A stretch of DNA of 60,101 bases from contig CAJTMS010000006.1 of NCBI GenBank assembly GCA_910577155.1, positions 1 through 60,101 on the forward strand. Reading direction: 5' to 3'. Of the stretch, positions 1 to 8,195 are shown piece by piece. Made by a program: the position numbers and the translations under genes. Within the stretch, counting starts at the first letter, position 1, and each line of letters begins with the position of its first letter. The stretch comes from an uncultured Mailhella sp. Its GTDB lineage: Bacteria; Desulfobacterota; Desulfovibrionia; Desulfovibrionales; Desulfovibrionaceae. Below the pieces are notes generated by a model that saw only the letters and a program-made list of their open reading frames with translations, was not told where the DNA came from and made no database searches.

Positions 1-131
1 CTTTAAAAGATTGCCGCGTCGTTTACGCTCCTCGCAATGACGGAGAGATGAGAATGGTACTCCATTAACACGTCATTGCGAGCGGATAGCGAAGCAATCT
101 ATTTAATTCTTGATGTTATAAGGAAATACTC
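1..131 (-). repeat. Truncated copy of dispersed repeat (GAGC-ended type), reverse orientation
   Basis: The right boundary, read on the minus strand, is GAGTATTTCCTTATAACATC, which matches the left ends of the copies near 1104 and 59999 and is flanked by TA at 132-133. Inside lies a large palindrome: the arm at 31-42 (CTCGCAATGACG) pairs with 71-82 (CGTCATTGCGAG), and AGATTGC at 8-14 pairs with GCAATCT at 94-100. The other end of the element lies outside the window. The palindrome resembles the short CGTCATTGCGAG repeats seen in many bacterial genomes and looks like a secondary insertion in the larger element. Confidence 0.7.
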
Positions 132-144
132 TATTATCTATCAT

Positions 145-173
145 TTGGATACGTCAAAAAATGACGTATCCAA
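145..173. other. Perfect 12-bp hairpin in the gap before the IS
   Basis: TTGGATACGTCA at 145-156 pairs perfectly with TGACGTATCCAA at 162-173 around a five-A loop. Neither strand has a T-run directly after the stem, so it is not a clear intrinsic terminator. The rest of 134-268 is AT-rich and holds nothing else I can name. Confidence 0.6.
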
Positions 174-326
174 TCCAAACAGCAAAAAAAAAATGAAAAC
201 ATAATCTTAATAATAAAACAAGAAAAATTTTTACGCTGAAATGAAAAGGATAAGAATATATTTTAAACTAGGGTGTGTTTCTAAATTTTTCTTTTAATTG
301 TTTTTAAGTTATGATATAAAGCAGTT

Positions 327-728
327 ATGAACAAGACAAAAATAACAGATGAACAATGGAAATTGTTTTCTTTGTATCTAACAAGAAACAATAAGAGTAA
401 GGCAGGCAGACCTCAAAGGATTGATGACAGAATTGCTTTTGAGGGCATTATTTATGTTTTAAAAACAGGTATTCCATGGCGGTATTTGCCAAAGAAATTT
501 GGAGCATGGCAAACTGTTTATAAACTCTTTGCCAGATGGGCTAAATCAGGAGCATTAGAAAAGCTGTTGGACACCTTTAAAGAAAGTGCTGACAATGAAT
601 GGCTGTCAATAGACAGCAGCAGTATAAAAGTCCACAAGCATGGTTCAGCCCCACGAGGCGGACAAAAAAAAACAAAGCATAGGACGAAGCAAAGGGGGGA
701 TAACCACCAAAATCCATGCGGTGACTGA
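327..728 (+). CDS. IS5-like transposase, N-terminal part (OrfA)
   Basis: A 133-residue product carrying the N-terminal DUF4096-type region (GRPQ at about 27-30, then GIPWRYLP near 48-55) and the first catalytic Asp of the DDE triad at about residue 96 (LSIDSSS). The residues after about 115 (TKHRTKQ onward) are the out-of-frame tail. The reading continues properly in OrfB, which lies one base forward, across a run of nine A at 664-672. A fused OrfAB product would be about 250 residues, the normal size for this subgroup. The ATG lies 56 bp inside the left end of the IS. Confidence 0.8.
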   Translation: MNKTKITDEQWKLFSLYLTRNNKSKAGRPQRIDDRIAFEGIIYVLKTGIPWRYLPKKFGAWQTVYKLFARWAKSGALEKLLDTFKESADNEWLSIDSSSIKVHKHGSAPRGGQKKTKHRTKQRGDNHQNPCGD

Positions 729-1086
729 TGCTTTGGGAAATCCTTTGAAAATTATTTTATCAGCAGGAAATGTCCATGACTCAAAGCTTGCAGAAGATTT
801 GCTCTTTGGAATGGAAGCAAAAGCCGTCTTGGCAGATAAAGGTTACAACACGAATAAGATTGCAGCCCTCATAAAAGAAAAGAATAGTGAAGTTGTAATC
901 CCACCGTTTAAAAATGCTGTAAATCCAAGGAATTATGACAAGCATTTATATAAAGAACGCCATGTAATAGAATGCTTCTTCCAAAAAATAAAAGAAAGCC
1001 GCAGAGTTGCAACAAGGTATGATAAATTGCAAATAATGTATAAAAATTTTGTTCTTATTGCTTGTTGTTTGGTTTGGTTAAGATAA
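640..1086 (+). CDS. IS5-like transposase, C-terminal part (OrfB)
   Basis: This frame carries the rest of the DDE domain: the second Asp at about residue 66 (VLADKGYN) and the Glu at about residue 111 (HVIECFFQK), followed by conserved basic residues. On its own it lacks the first Asp, so it is probably made as an OrfA-OrfB fusion by +1 frameshifting or by transcript slippage on the A9 run. The apparent ATG at 640 lies upstream of the A-run and inside OrfA, so it may not be used. It ends 15 bp before the IS right end. Confidence 0.75.
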   Translation: MVQPHEADKKKQSIGRSKGGITTKIHAVTDALGNPLKIILSAGNVHDSKLAEDLLFGMEAKAVLADKGYNTNKIAALIKEKNSEVVIPPFKNAVNPRNYDKHLYKERHVIECFFQKIKESRRVATRYDKLQIMYKNFVLIACCLVWLR

Positions 1087-1103
1087 TTTGGAAACACACC
1101 CTA

Positions 1104-1237
1104 GAGCATTTCCTGTTAACATCAAGAATATTAATTCCCTGTTATGGACAACATCCATAACAGGAGATGAGGGGAATTGGGGGGAAATCATTTCCCCCAA
1201 GAAAAATAAAAATTACGAATATTATAGGGAAACGCTC
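1104..1237 (+). repeat. Complete copy of dispersed repeat, GAGC-ended type
   Basis: A 134-bp unit with inverted ends (GAGCATTTCC at the left; GAGCGTTTCC read inward from the right) and TA on both sides (1102-1103, 1238-1239). Hairpin 1 has CCTGTTATGGA at 1138-1148 pairing with TCCATAACAGG at 1154-1164. A G-rich link follows, then hairpin 2 at 1177-1200, whose near-perfect arms flank a single central C. It encodes nothing. The copy at 59999 shares its first 60 bases almost exactly. The ends and TA flanks are those of a miniature inverted-repeat transposable element (MITE). Confidence 0.8.
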
Positions 1238-1349
1238 TAATTAAAATAAAAAAGGATTAATGAATATACCATAAGAGCACGATATATTCTATTAATCCAT
1301 AAAAGCTTGTGCCTAAAAAAAGGTAGGTTAAAAACATTGCAAATTAAAC

Positions 1350-1380
1350 GACAAAAAGTCCCCAAAGGGACTTCGTGTCA
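1350..1380 (-). terminator. Intrinsic terminator of rpsT
   Basis: On the minus strand AAGTCCC (1373-1367) pairs with GGGACTT (1362-1356) and is followed by a run of T. It lies 17 bases after the rpsT stop codon. Confidence 0.8.
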
Positions 1381-1396
1381 AAACGGTGCGAAAAAA

Positions 1397-1666
1397 TTAA
1401 GCTTTTTCGATAGCGTTCACAGCTTTAGCTAAACGGGAAACTTTGCGTGCAGCTTTCTTCCAGTGAATAACGCCTTTGCCTGCGCTTTTATCAAGAGCAA
1501 CAGTAGCACCTTTGAGTGCTTGTTCAGCAGCAGCTTTATCACCGGCAGAAATTGCAGTACGTACTTCTTTTACGAGATTTTTCATACGAGTACGAGCAGC
1601 ACGGTTGCGAGCGTTACGTTTAATGCTTTGTCTATGACGCTTAAGAGCTGATTTATGATTAGCCAC
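1397..1666 (-). CDS. rpsT: 30S ribosomal protein S20
   Basis: Protein S20 binds the 5' domain of 16S rRNA in the small subunit. The product is 89 residues, the usual length, very rich in Lys, Arg and Ala, and opens with the family signature ANHKSALKRHRQS. I place the start at a GTG just after GGAGGA; a longer reading from an upstream TTG adds MEDF, which overlaps that ribosome binding site and is not part of the family. The gene is monocistronic, with its own promoter upstream and a terminator downstream. A copy of the dispersed repeat lies on either side of the unit. Confidence 0.95.
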   Translation of the reverse strand: MANHKSALKRHRQSIKRNARNRAARTRMKNLVKEVRTAISAGDKAAAEQALKGATVALDKSAGKGVIHWKKAARKVSRLAKAVNAIEKA

Positions 1667-1731
1667 GAAATCCTCCAAAAAAACGGAATGATATCCATTT
1701 ATTGTTTATATGTTCTCACGCGAACAATTTA

Positions 1732-1758
1732 TTTATACGCAATACATATAATTGTCAA
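1732..1758 (-). promoter_or_regulatory. Sigma-70-type promoter of rpsT
   Basis: On the minus strand TTGACA (1758-1753) is followed 15 bases later by TATAAA (1737-1732), or by TAAATA at 17 bases. A short inverted repeat TGTTC-N6-GAACA (1711-1726) sits between the promoter and the ribosome binding site. Confidence 0.6.
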
Positions 1759-1786
1759 GCAATAATATGCTATAAAAACAATCTTT

Positions 1787-2032
1787 GCATTGTTTTAAAA
1801 AGAGGTTGATAAACAAAAATAATCCACTCACGAATAAAACATAACCTCTTGTTTTTATAAAACAAAAACAAGCAATGAGGGGATATGGGAGAGCGCTAGC
1901 CGTTGCCAACTTGTTGGCTTACGGATAGCGAAAGCAGAGATAATCATTTCCTCCATAGAAAATTATTTATAAGAAAATTTTAAATCATATTTAGCAATTA
2001 TAAAATCAACCTAAAACCGAAATAAAACAACA
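1787..2032 (+). repeat. Dispersed repeat, GCTCTG-ended type, with internal insert
   Basis: The left end GCATTGTTTTAAAAAGAGG and the right part TTATAAAATCAACC (1999-2012) match the ends of the copy at 17844. Hairpin 1 is CTTGTTTTT (1848-1856) with AAAAACAAG (1864-1872). Hairpin 2 is split by about 50 bp of palindromic sequence at about 1890-1940 (AGCGCTAGCCG ... ACGGATAGCGAAAGC) also found in the copies near 34970 and 60080. With the rpsT promoter, this fills the 369-bp gap between rpsT and glyS. The right end lies just after the glyS stop codon. Confidence 0.7.
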
Positions 2033-2035
2033 ATC

Positions 2036-4165
2036 TTATATTTGCAGGTTTGCAAAATCAGCCATTCTGTTCATTCGGCTCATAATTGCAAAAAGCATAT
2101 TCATACGGTTTTCCCGTACGTTTTTATCCTCTGCCATAACCATGACATTTTCAAAAAAAGCATCCACAAATGGACGAAGTTTTGCCATGCTTTCCATAAT
2201 AGGCATGAAATTATTATTGGTAAAGTTTGCATCAAAATCTTTAGCAAAGGTTTTAATTGCTTTGCCAAGTTCTTTTTCCGCATCGTTTTCAAATAACGTT
2301 GTTTTATAGGTACAGGACAATTTATGTTCAGCTTTTGCCAAAATATTGGTCATACGTTTCAAAACTTGAGCATTGGCTGTGAAGTCTTCATTACGCATAA
2401 AGGCTTTCAAGGTATTCAAACGTTTTTCTGTTGCCCAGACGTTATCTGCTTCCAGCTTTCCTTTGACGTCTTTGCCGTTCATTACAGCATCAACGACAAG
2501 GGTTTCATTGCCTTCACCAACAAAATAATGTTTTAAACGTGCCTGACAAAATTCAAGGAGTTTTTCCAAAGTTTCTTTTTTGTTAAATTTCCATTTAATA
2601 TCTTTTGCATAGAAAGAATATGCTTTTTCAAATAATTCTGACAAAGGAATTTCATAACCAAATTCAAGCAAAATTCTGCAGATACCAAGAGCAGCCCGGC
2701 GAAGTGCATACGGGTCAGCCGTACCGGTAGGAATATTGCCAAGCCCAAAACAGCCAACCAAGGTATCCGCCTTATCAGCCATGGAAAGGCAAGCGCCCAA
2801 GTCGCTCATAGGCAAAAGACTGGCGGGACCTGTCGGTAAGTATTGTTCGGCAAGAGCCATGGCAAACGGAGGCTCCCAGCCTTCTTTTATAGCATAAATG
2901 CTGCCCATGGTTCCTTGTAAGGTATCAAATTCCCCGACCATTTTTGACATCAGGTCAGCTTTGCACCAGCGACCTGCCCTTTGTGCCAGAAGCACACCGT
3001 TATCCAAATGGTCACCGCCGCGAAGATCCACTTTTTCACCCAGCCAGCCGCAAAGCTGTTCCAAACGGCGGCTTTTATCCCCCATAGAACCAAGAGGACC
3101 AAGGAAAATAACAGAATCAAGCATGGGTATCCATGTATTGAAACTGTCTTTTAAATCTTCTTTCCAATAGAAACGGGCATCTTCCAGTCTTGCACGGACA
3201 ACACGTTCCCAGCCTGCACGTACAACTTCAATATCTTCCGGTTCAATATTGAGAACGGTTAAAAATTTATTGAGCAATTTTCTGTTTTGTCCTTGGATAC
3301 CAAAACATTTTTGGTGATGTTCAATAGTTGTTAAAATAACTTCTTTGGGCAATTCAAGGAAACTTTCATCAAAACTGCAAATAAGCGGAACAGGCTTTTC
3401 CACGAGCCCCTGCACTTCGTCCAGCAAGTCATTGTTCCAAATAATTTTTGCGCCTTCTTTGAGTTCAGCAACCAAGGTATTTGCTGTATCAATAATATAT
3501 TGGCGGCGTTTGGCTGCATCACAAACAACCTGACTTTTTTCAAGAAGCACAGTTTCCAAATCATCAGCATGTCCAAGAACATATGGTCCAAAGCCATGAA
3601 TTCTGTGTCCATAGGTTTGGTTGGAAGATGTCACATCACCCACTTTAAAAATGACAGGCACATGGTCGAGCATGGCTAAAATCCACTGTAAAGGACGGGC
3701 ATATGCAAAGCTTTCCTCACCCCAGCGCATACGTTTGGGAAACGGCAGAGCGGCAATAATTTGCGGGCAAATTTCCTGTAAAACTTCTTCCGCTTTTCTG
3801 CCGCCTGTTTTTTTATTGACAGAAATATATTCACCTTTTTCAGTTTTTACACGCACAATATCATTTTCCGCTGCGTTTTGTCCTCGGATAAAGCCTTGTC
3901 CCGCCTTGCTTAAATTACCTTCTTTATCATAGGCGATAGTCACGGCAGGTCCCATGGCAGTTTCTTCAACTATTGGTTGAACTTTATCCAGATTATATAT
4001 GTGCAATATTGCTCTGCGAGGAGTAGAATGTGCTTCGATTTTTTCAAAACCTAAACGATTTTCATTTAAAAGTGCTGTAAAACGGCTTACTAATTCTTTT
4101 TCAGTATTTTGTAAAAAACGTGCAGGAATTTCCTCTGTACCAATTTCTAAAATAAAATGACTCAT
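2036..4165 (-). CDS. glyS: Glycyl-tRNA synthetase beta subunit
   Basis: The beta chain of the bacterial alpha2-beta2 glycyl-tRNA synthetase, mainly responsible for tRNA binding and needed with the alpha chain to charge tRNA-Gly. At 709 residues it has the family's usual length. Recognisable segments are the N-terminal LEIGTEEIPARFL, the region around GFGPYV and the C-terminal DALR-type anticodon-binding part. It follows glyQ by 14 bp, so the subunits are co-transcribed and probably coupled. A copy of the dispersed repeat begins directly after the stop codon. Confidence 0.97.
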   Translation of the reverse strand: MSHFILEIGTEEIPARFLQNTEKELVSRFTALLNENRLGFEKIEAHSTPRRAILHIYNLDKVQPIVEETAMGPAVTIAYDKEGNLSKAGQGFIRGQNAAENDIVRVKTEKGEYISVNKKTGGRKAEEVLQEICPQIIAALPFPKRMRWGEESFAYARPLQWILAMLDHVPVIFKVGDVTSSNQTYGHRIHGFGPYVLGHADDLETVLLEKSQVVCDAAKRRQYIIDTANTLVAELKEGAKIIWNNDLLDEVQGLVEKPVPLICSFDESFLELPKEVILTTIEHHQKCFGIQGQNRKLLNKFLTVLNIEPEDIEVVRAGWERVVRARLEDARFYWKEDLKDSFNTWIPMLDSVIFLGPLGSMGDKSRRLEQLCGWLGEKVDLRGGDHLDNGVLLAQRAGRWCKADLMSKMVGEFDTLQGTMGSIYAIKEGWEPPFAMALAEQYLPTGPASLLPMSDLGACLSMADKADTLVGCFGLGNIPTGTADPYALRRAALGICRILLEFGYEIPLSELFEKAYSFYAKDIKWKFNKKETLEKLLEFCQARLKHYFVGEGNETLVVDAVMNGKDVKGKLEADNVWATEKRLNTLKAFMRNEDFTANAQVLKRMTNILAKAEHKLSCTYKTTLFENDAEKELGKAIKTFAKDFDANFTNNNFMPIMESMAKLRPFVDAFFENVMVMAEDKNVRENRMNMLFAIMSRMNRMADFANLQI

Positions 4166-4179
4166 AGCTTCCTCACAAA

Positions 4180-5058
4180 TTATTTATTGATGGTATTGAG
4201 CAGCGGATAATTTAATGCTTTGCGCTGTTCCGCATAAAGACGGGAAATGCCGGACGCCAAGGCACGTACCCTTCCAATATAACCTGCCCGTTCTGTAATG
4301 GAAATAGCATTGCGGGCATCAAGCAGGTTAAAGGTATGGGAACATTTCATACAATAATCATAAGCAGGCAGAGGCAGACCAAGCTCAATAAGACGATTGC
4401 ATTCCGCCTCAAAATCGTTGAAATGCTGCAAATGCATTTGTGCATTGCTTTCTTCAAAATTATAGCGGGATTGCTCTACTTCATTTTGGTGATATACCTG
4501 CCCATAGGTCACATGATCATTCCACATAATATCATAAACAGAATCTTTCCCCTGCAAATACATGGTCAAGCGTTCCAAACCATAGGTAATTTCAACACTG
4601 ACAGGACTTAATTCTATACCGCCGACTTGCTGAAAATAGGTAAACTGGGTAACTTCCATGCCGTTAAGCCATACTTCCCAGCCAAGTCCCCATGCACCTA
4701 AGGTTGGAGATTCCCAGTCATCTTCCACAAAACGGATATCATGTTCAGCCGGGTCAAGATTTAATGCCCGAAGGCTTCCCAGATAGAGTTCCTGAATGTT
4801 TTTAGGAGAAGGTTTAATGATAACCTGAAATTGAAAATAGTGCTGCAAACGGTTCGGGTTATCGCCGTATCTTCCGTCTGTAGGACGGCGGGAAGGTTCT
4901 ACATAGGCTGTTTTCCATGGCTCAGGACCTAAAACCCGTAAAAATGTTGAGGGGTTAAACGTCCCTGCACCGCACTCGATATCCATTGGCTGTACAATGA
5001 CGCAGCCTTGTTTTGCCCAGTATTGCTGCAAGGTTAAAATAACATCTTGAAAATTCAT
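4180..5058 (-). CDS. glyQ: Glycyl-tRNA synthetase alpha subunit
   Basis: The catalytic alpha chain of tetrameric glycyl-tRNA synthetase, a class II enzyme that activates glycine with ATP. The product is 292 residues. The motif around RRPTDGRYGDNPNR near residue 60 is diagnostic for GlyQ and binds ATP and glycine. I take the ATG preceded by GAGGAG (protein starts MNFQDVIL); an upstream start would add eight residues containing that ribosome binding site. The neighbours are recO upstream and glyS downstream, an order common in proteobacteria. Confidence 0.97.
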   Translation of the reverse strand: MNFQDVILTLQQYWAKQGCVIVQPMDIECGAGTFNPSTFLRVLGPEPWKTAYVEPSRRPTDGRYGDNPNRLQHYFQFQVIIKPSPKNIQELYLGSLRALNLDPAEHDIRFVEDDWESPTLGAWGLGWEVWLNGMEVTQFTYFQQVGGIELSPVSVEITYGLERLTMYLQGKDSVYDIMWNDHVTYGQVYHQNEVEQSRYNFEESNAQMHLQHFNDFEAECNRLIELGLPLPAYDYCMKCSHTFNLLDARNAISITERAGYIGRVRALASGISRLYAEQRKALNYPLLNTINK

Positions 5059-5091
5059 ACTTAACTCCTCACTAAATATCATTTTTCCACG

Positions 5092-5838
5092 CTAGGCAAA
5101 GCCGTGACGGAAACTTCCGTCATTCCATTCCAGCCCGACATGGTAAAGAATATGTGCATCTATTATTCTTCCAAGTTCCCGGAAAATTCCACTGTCCACA
5201 TTTTCCAATGCCCAATATTCAGGTGAATATTCTTGGATATTATCGAGAATGTCACGTGTTTGCCGGGAAGCAAGCAAGCCCATAGTTCCTGAAGGTTTGC
5301 AGGAAGCGCAGGTAAAATACCCTTCAGAAACTAAAAAGACAGAATTGCCCTCTAATTCTTTTCCGCATCTGGCGCAGCATTTCGGATCTAATAAATATCC
5401 CTGTTCTGCAACAATGCGTAAACGAAAAAGTATGGGCAGCATTGCCATTACCGTTTCTGCGTCATTAAGGAGACGAAGCATGGATTTTGTCAATAAAAAA
5501 ATCTTTTCGCTGTCGTCCGGTGTTACCCCAAGCGCCTCAACAAAGCGTATGCAGTTTGCTGCCATGCCCTGTCGTTTAAAATTCGTCCGCAAGGTTTGGA
5601 ATTGCTCTAATAAGGTTGTTTCCTGCAAATTAATAAATTGCCCATTTTTAGAACTGGCAATTCTTGCAGTAATATAATTATAGCTGTCCAAACACCCGCT
5701 AAAACGGCGCCTGCTTCTGCTTCCGCCAAAAGCAAACGCAGTCACAATGCCATGATTATGGGTCAGCAAGCGTACCCATAAATCTGTTTCACGAAATTTC
5801 CCAATCCGTAAAACAATTCCATTATCAATAAATTCCAC
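5092..5838 (-). CDS. recO: DNA repair protein RecO
   Basis: RecO works with RecF and RecR to load RecA at single-stranded gaps. The 248-residue protein has the N-terminal OB-fold region and a four-cysteine zinc site in its second half (CCARCGKE at about 156-163, then CASCKPSG about 20 residues on). The start is a GTG (protein MEFIDNG) with a short AGG upstream. It follows ilvN by 11 bp and precedes glyQ by 33 bp, so ilvB-ilvN-recO-glyQ-glyS is probably one transcript. Confidence 0.93.
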   Translation of the reverse strand: MEFIDNGIVLRIGKFRETDLWVRLLTHNHGIVTAFAFGGSRSRRRFSGCLDSYNYITARIASSKNGQFINLQETTLLEQFQTLRTNFKRQGMAANCIRFVEALGVTPDDSEKIFLLTKSMLRLLNDAETVMAMLPILFRLRIVAEQGYLLDPKCCARCGKELEGNSVFLVSEGYFTCASCKPSGTMGLLASRQTRDILDNIQEYSPEYWALENVDSGIFRELGRIIDAHILYHVGLEWNDGSFRHGFA

Positions 5839-5849
5839 ACCATTGCCTG

Positions 5850-6335
5850 TTAATCAAGCTGCATTGCACGTTTTAAAGCCACAGTTCCGGTGCGGGCAAT
5901 TTCTTTTATGCCAAAACGACTTAATAAATTCAAAATTGCTTGTAATTTATCGTATGTTCCTGTTGCTTCAATGGTAAATTCATTTATGCTGACATCAACA
6001 ACTTTACAGCGGAAAATATCCACAATACGCAAAATTTCTTCCCGTTTTGTTTCTTCCGCATTAACCTTCACAAGCATCATTTCCCGTTCTACGTGAGTAT
6101 GGTCAATAAAATCAACAACTTTAATAACAATAACAAGTTTACGCAATTGCTTGATAATTTGTTCAACAATTTGTTCATCGCCGTATGTTGTCACCGTCAT
6201 ATGGGAAACACCGTCTTCCAACGCCGGTGCAACGTTTAAAGATTCAATATTAAAGCCACGTCCGCTGAAAAGCCCTGCAACGCGAGAAAGTACCCCGGGT
6301 TCGTTTTCCACTAAAATAGATAAAACTCTACGCAT
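5850..6335 (-). CDS. ilvN: Acetolactate synthase small (regulatory) subunit
   Basis: Regulatory subunit of acetohydroxyacid synthase, the first committed enzyme of branched-chain amino acid synthesis. The 161-residue protein has the N-terminal ACT domain (RRVLSILVENEPGVLSRVAGLFSGRG) that binds valine, followed by the family's C-terminal domain. This is the long IlvH-like form. The start is an ATG after AGGAG. It lies 8 bp after the large-subunit gene, as is usual. Confidence 0.95.
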   Translation of the reverse strand: MRRVLSILVENEPGVLSRVAGLFSGRGFNIESLNVAPALEDGVSHMTVTTYGDEQIVEQIIKQLRKLVIVIKVVDFIDHTHVEREMMLVKVNAEETKREEILRIVDIFRCKVVDVSINEFTIEATGTYDKLQAILNLLSRFGIKEIARTGTVALKRAMQLD

Positions 6336-6343
6336 ATCAACTC

Positions 6344-8047
6344 CTAAACTAAAAGCATATCATCAAGAGAAGCACCAGCAGGTACCATTGGATAAACATT
6401 TTCTTCGCGCTCAACAACAACATCAATAATTGCCGCATGCTTAGAAGTCAGTGCTTTCGGCAGAATCGTTTTCAAATCTTCCTTAGTTTTAATTCTGTAC
6501 CCTTCCGCGCCATAAGCCTCAGCCAATTTTACAAAATCAGGCTGCGCTTCCATATTGGTATGGGCGTAATTCTTTTCATAAAAAAATTCCTGCCACTGGC
6601 GTACCATACCCATATATTGGTTATTCAAAATCAAAACTTTTACAGGCAGATTATTTGCAACAGCTGTCATTAATTCCTGAATATTCATCTGAATGGAGGC
6701 ATCGCCTGCCACATCGATAACGGTTTTATCAGGGAAGGCAATTTGTGCCCCGATGGCAGCAGGAAGTCCATAGCCCATAGTACCAAGTCCGCCGGAAGTA
6801 ATGAGCGTTCTTGGTTCTTTGAACGCTAAAAACTGAGCTGCCCACATTTGATTTTGTCCCACTTCAGTGGTAATAATATAGTCATCATTCAAAATAAAAC
6901 GCACGGCTTCAAGTACCTGCTGAGGACGCAGCACATCTTTGGGAGTATAATAAAAAAGCGGATGAGCCTTTTTCCAGCCATAAAGAACATCCAGCCATGA
7001 CTGATGTTTTTCTTTGAAATCAATGGGATTGCTTTCCAGCTTTGTTGCCATAATTTCAGAAAGTTCCTGCAAAGCAGGATAAATATGCCCGACAACGGGA
7101 ACGTCCACCTGCACATTTTTGCGGATAGAAGTCGGATCAACATCAATATGAACAATTTTTGCTTTTTTTCCGAAATGATCCAAACGACCTGTGACACGGT
7201 CATCAAAACGGCAGCCGATGGCAAGGATTAAATCTGCATTGCTGACCGCTTTATTGGCAGTATAGGTGCCATGCATGCCAAGCATGCCAATATAGAACGG
7301 ATCAAGGGTGCTGATTGCCCCAAGTCCCATAAGTGTACAGGTTACAGGAAGCTGATAGGAACTGACAAGATAGCGCAGTAATTGGCTGGCGTTCGCAGAA
7401 ATGACTCCGCCCCCCGCAATAACAACCGGACTTTCCGCTTTGCAGACTAAATCCGCAACGCGGCGCAGCTGGTTTAAATTTGGCTTATAGGTAGGATTAT
7501 ACGTACGCATACGCACGTCTTCAGGCCAGATAAATTTCGTTTTTTTTGTCATTAAATCTTTTGGAAAATCAACAAGAACAGGTCCGGGACGTCCGGAGCG
7601 TGCCAAATGGAATGCCTCACGGATAATACGGGGCAGCTGTGTTAAATCTTTAACCAGATAATTGTGCTTTGTACAAGGACGGGTAATGCCTACAATATCA
7701 ACTTCCTGAAAGGCGTCATTCCCGATTAAATGGGTATGAACCTGTCCGGTAATCACCACCATGGGAATAGAATCAGCAAAAGCTGTGGCAATTCCGGTTA
7801 CCGTATTTGTTGCTCCGGGTCCGCTTGTGGCAATGCAGCAGCCAACTTTCCCGGAAGCTCTGGCATACCCGTCAGCAGCATGGGCTGCTCCCTGTTCATG
7901 GCGGACAAGAACATGACGGAGTTCCGGGTGATTTCTCATTTCATGGTATAGATCAAGGACAGCACCGCCAGGATAACCAAAAATGACTTCAACACCTTCC
8001 CGTTTCAAGCATTCCATTAAAATTGCAGCACCAGTCATTTCTTCCAT
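6344..8047 (-). CDS. ilvB: Acetolactate synthase large (catalytic) subunit
   Basis: The thiamine diphosphate (TPP) enzyme that condenses two pyruvates, or pyruvate and 2-oxobutyrate. The 567-residue protein has the three TPP-enzyme domains: the N-terminal domain with the catalytic Glu in RHEQGAAHAADGYAR (about 49-63), a central FAD/NAD-binding-like domain, and the C-terminal cofactor motif GDASIQMN. The ATG at 8047 follows CGAGGT; an upstream GTG in frame would swallow that site. It is the first gene of the ilvBN-recO-glyQS run. I saw no T-box or obvious leader peptide in the roughly 80 bp upstream. Confidence 0.95.
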   Translation of the reverse strand: MEEMTGAAILMECLKREGVEVIFGYPGGAVLDLYHEMRNHPELRHVLVRHEQGAAHAADGYARASGKVGCCIATSGPGATNTVTGIATAFADSIPMVVITGQVHTHLIGNDAFQEVDIVGITRPCTKHNYLVKDLTQLPRIIREAFHLARSGRPGPVLVDFPKDLMTKKTKFIWPEDVRMRTYNPTYKPNLNQLRRVADLVCKAESPVVIAGGGVISANASQLLRYLVSSYQLPVTCTLMGLGAISTLDPFYIGMLGMHGTYTANKAVSNADLILAIGCRFDDRVTGRLDHFGKKAKIVHIDVDPTSIRKNVQVDVPVVGHIYPALQELSEIMATKLESNPIDFKEKHQSWLDVLYGWKKAHPLFYYTPKDVLRPQQVLEAVRFILNDDYIITTEVGQNQMWAAQFLAFKEPRTLITSGGLGTMGYGLPAAIGAQIAFPDKTVIDVAGDASIQMNIQELMTAVANNLPVKVLILNNQYMGMVRQWQEFFYEKNYAHTNMEAQPDFVKLAEAYGAEGYRIKTKEDLKTILPKALTSKHAAIIDVVVEREENVYPMVPAGASLDDMLLV

Positions 8048-8121
8048 AAAATACCTCGAAATCACAAAAGTTATACACCATTGCCTTATAGAATTGTTAA
8101 GTTGTTACTATGCCAAAAGAC

Positions 8122-8162
8122 ACAAAAAAAAACAACACTTTTTTTTCCAAGTGTTGTTTTTC
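8122..8162 (-). terminator. Intrinsic terminator of the DUF465 gene
   Basis: AACAACACT (8131-8139) pairs with AGTGTTGTT (8150-8158), and on the minus strand nine T follow. It separates the small gene upstream from ilvB. Confidence 0.8.
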
Positions 8163-8195
8163 TCTTTTTCAATGTTTTTAGAAAGTTACAATATA

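Larger units (their letters stand above)
271..1101 (+). mobile_element. IS5-family-like insertion sequence
   Basis: An 831-bp element bounded by terminal inverted repeats: left GGGTGTGTTTCTAAATT and right, read inward, GGGTGTGTTTCCAAATT, one mismatch in 17. It is flanked by TA on both sides (269-270 and 1102-1103), fitting the 2-bp TA duplication of the IS427-type subgroup of IS5. It holds two overlapping transposase frames in different phases. The right TA is also the flank of a repeat that starts at 1104, so the IS landed exactly on the edge of that repeat. Both ends look intact, so the insertion may be recent. Confidence 0.85.

Noticed and set aside
1711..1726. TGTTC-N6-GAACA as a LexA site before rpsT
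   Set aside because: It does not match SOS boxes I know for this group, and a ribosomal protein gene is an unlikely target.
8048..8121. T-box, leader peptide or riboswitch before ilvB
   Set aside because: The region is too short and shows no run of branched-chain codons, no T-box core and no terminator pair.
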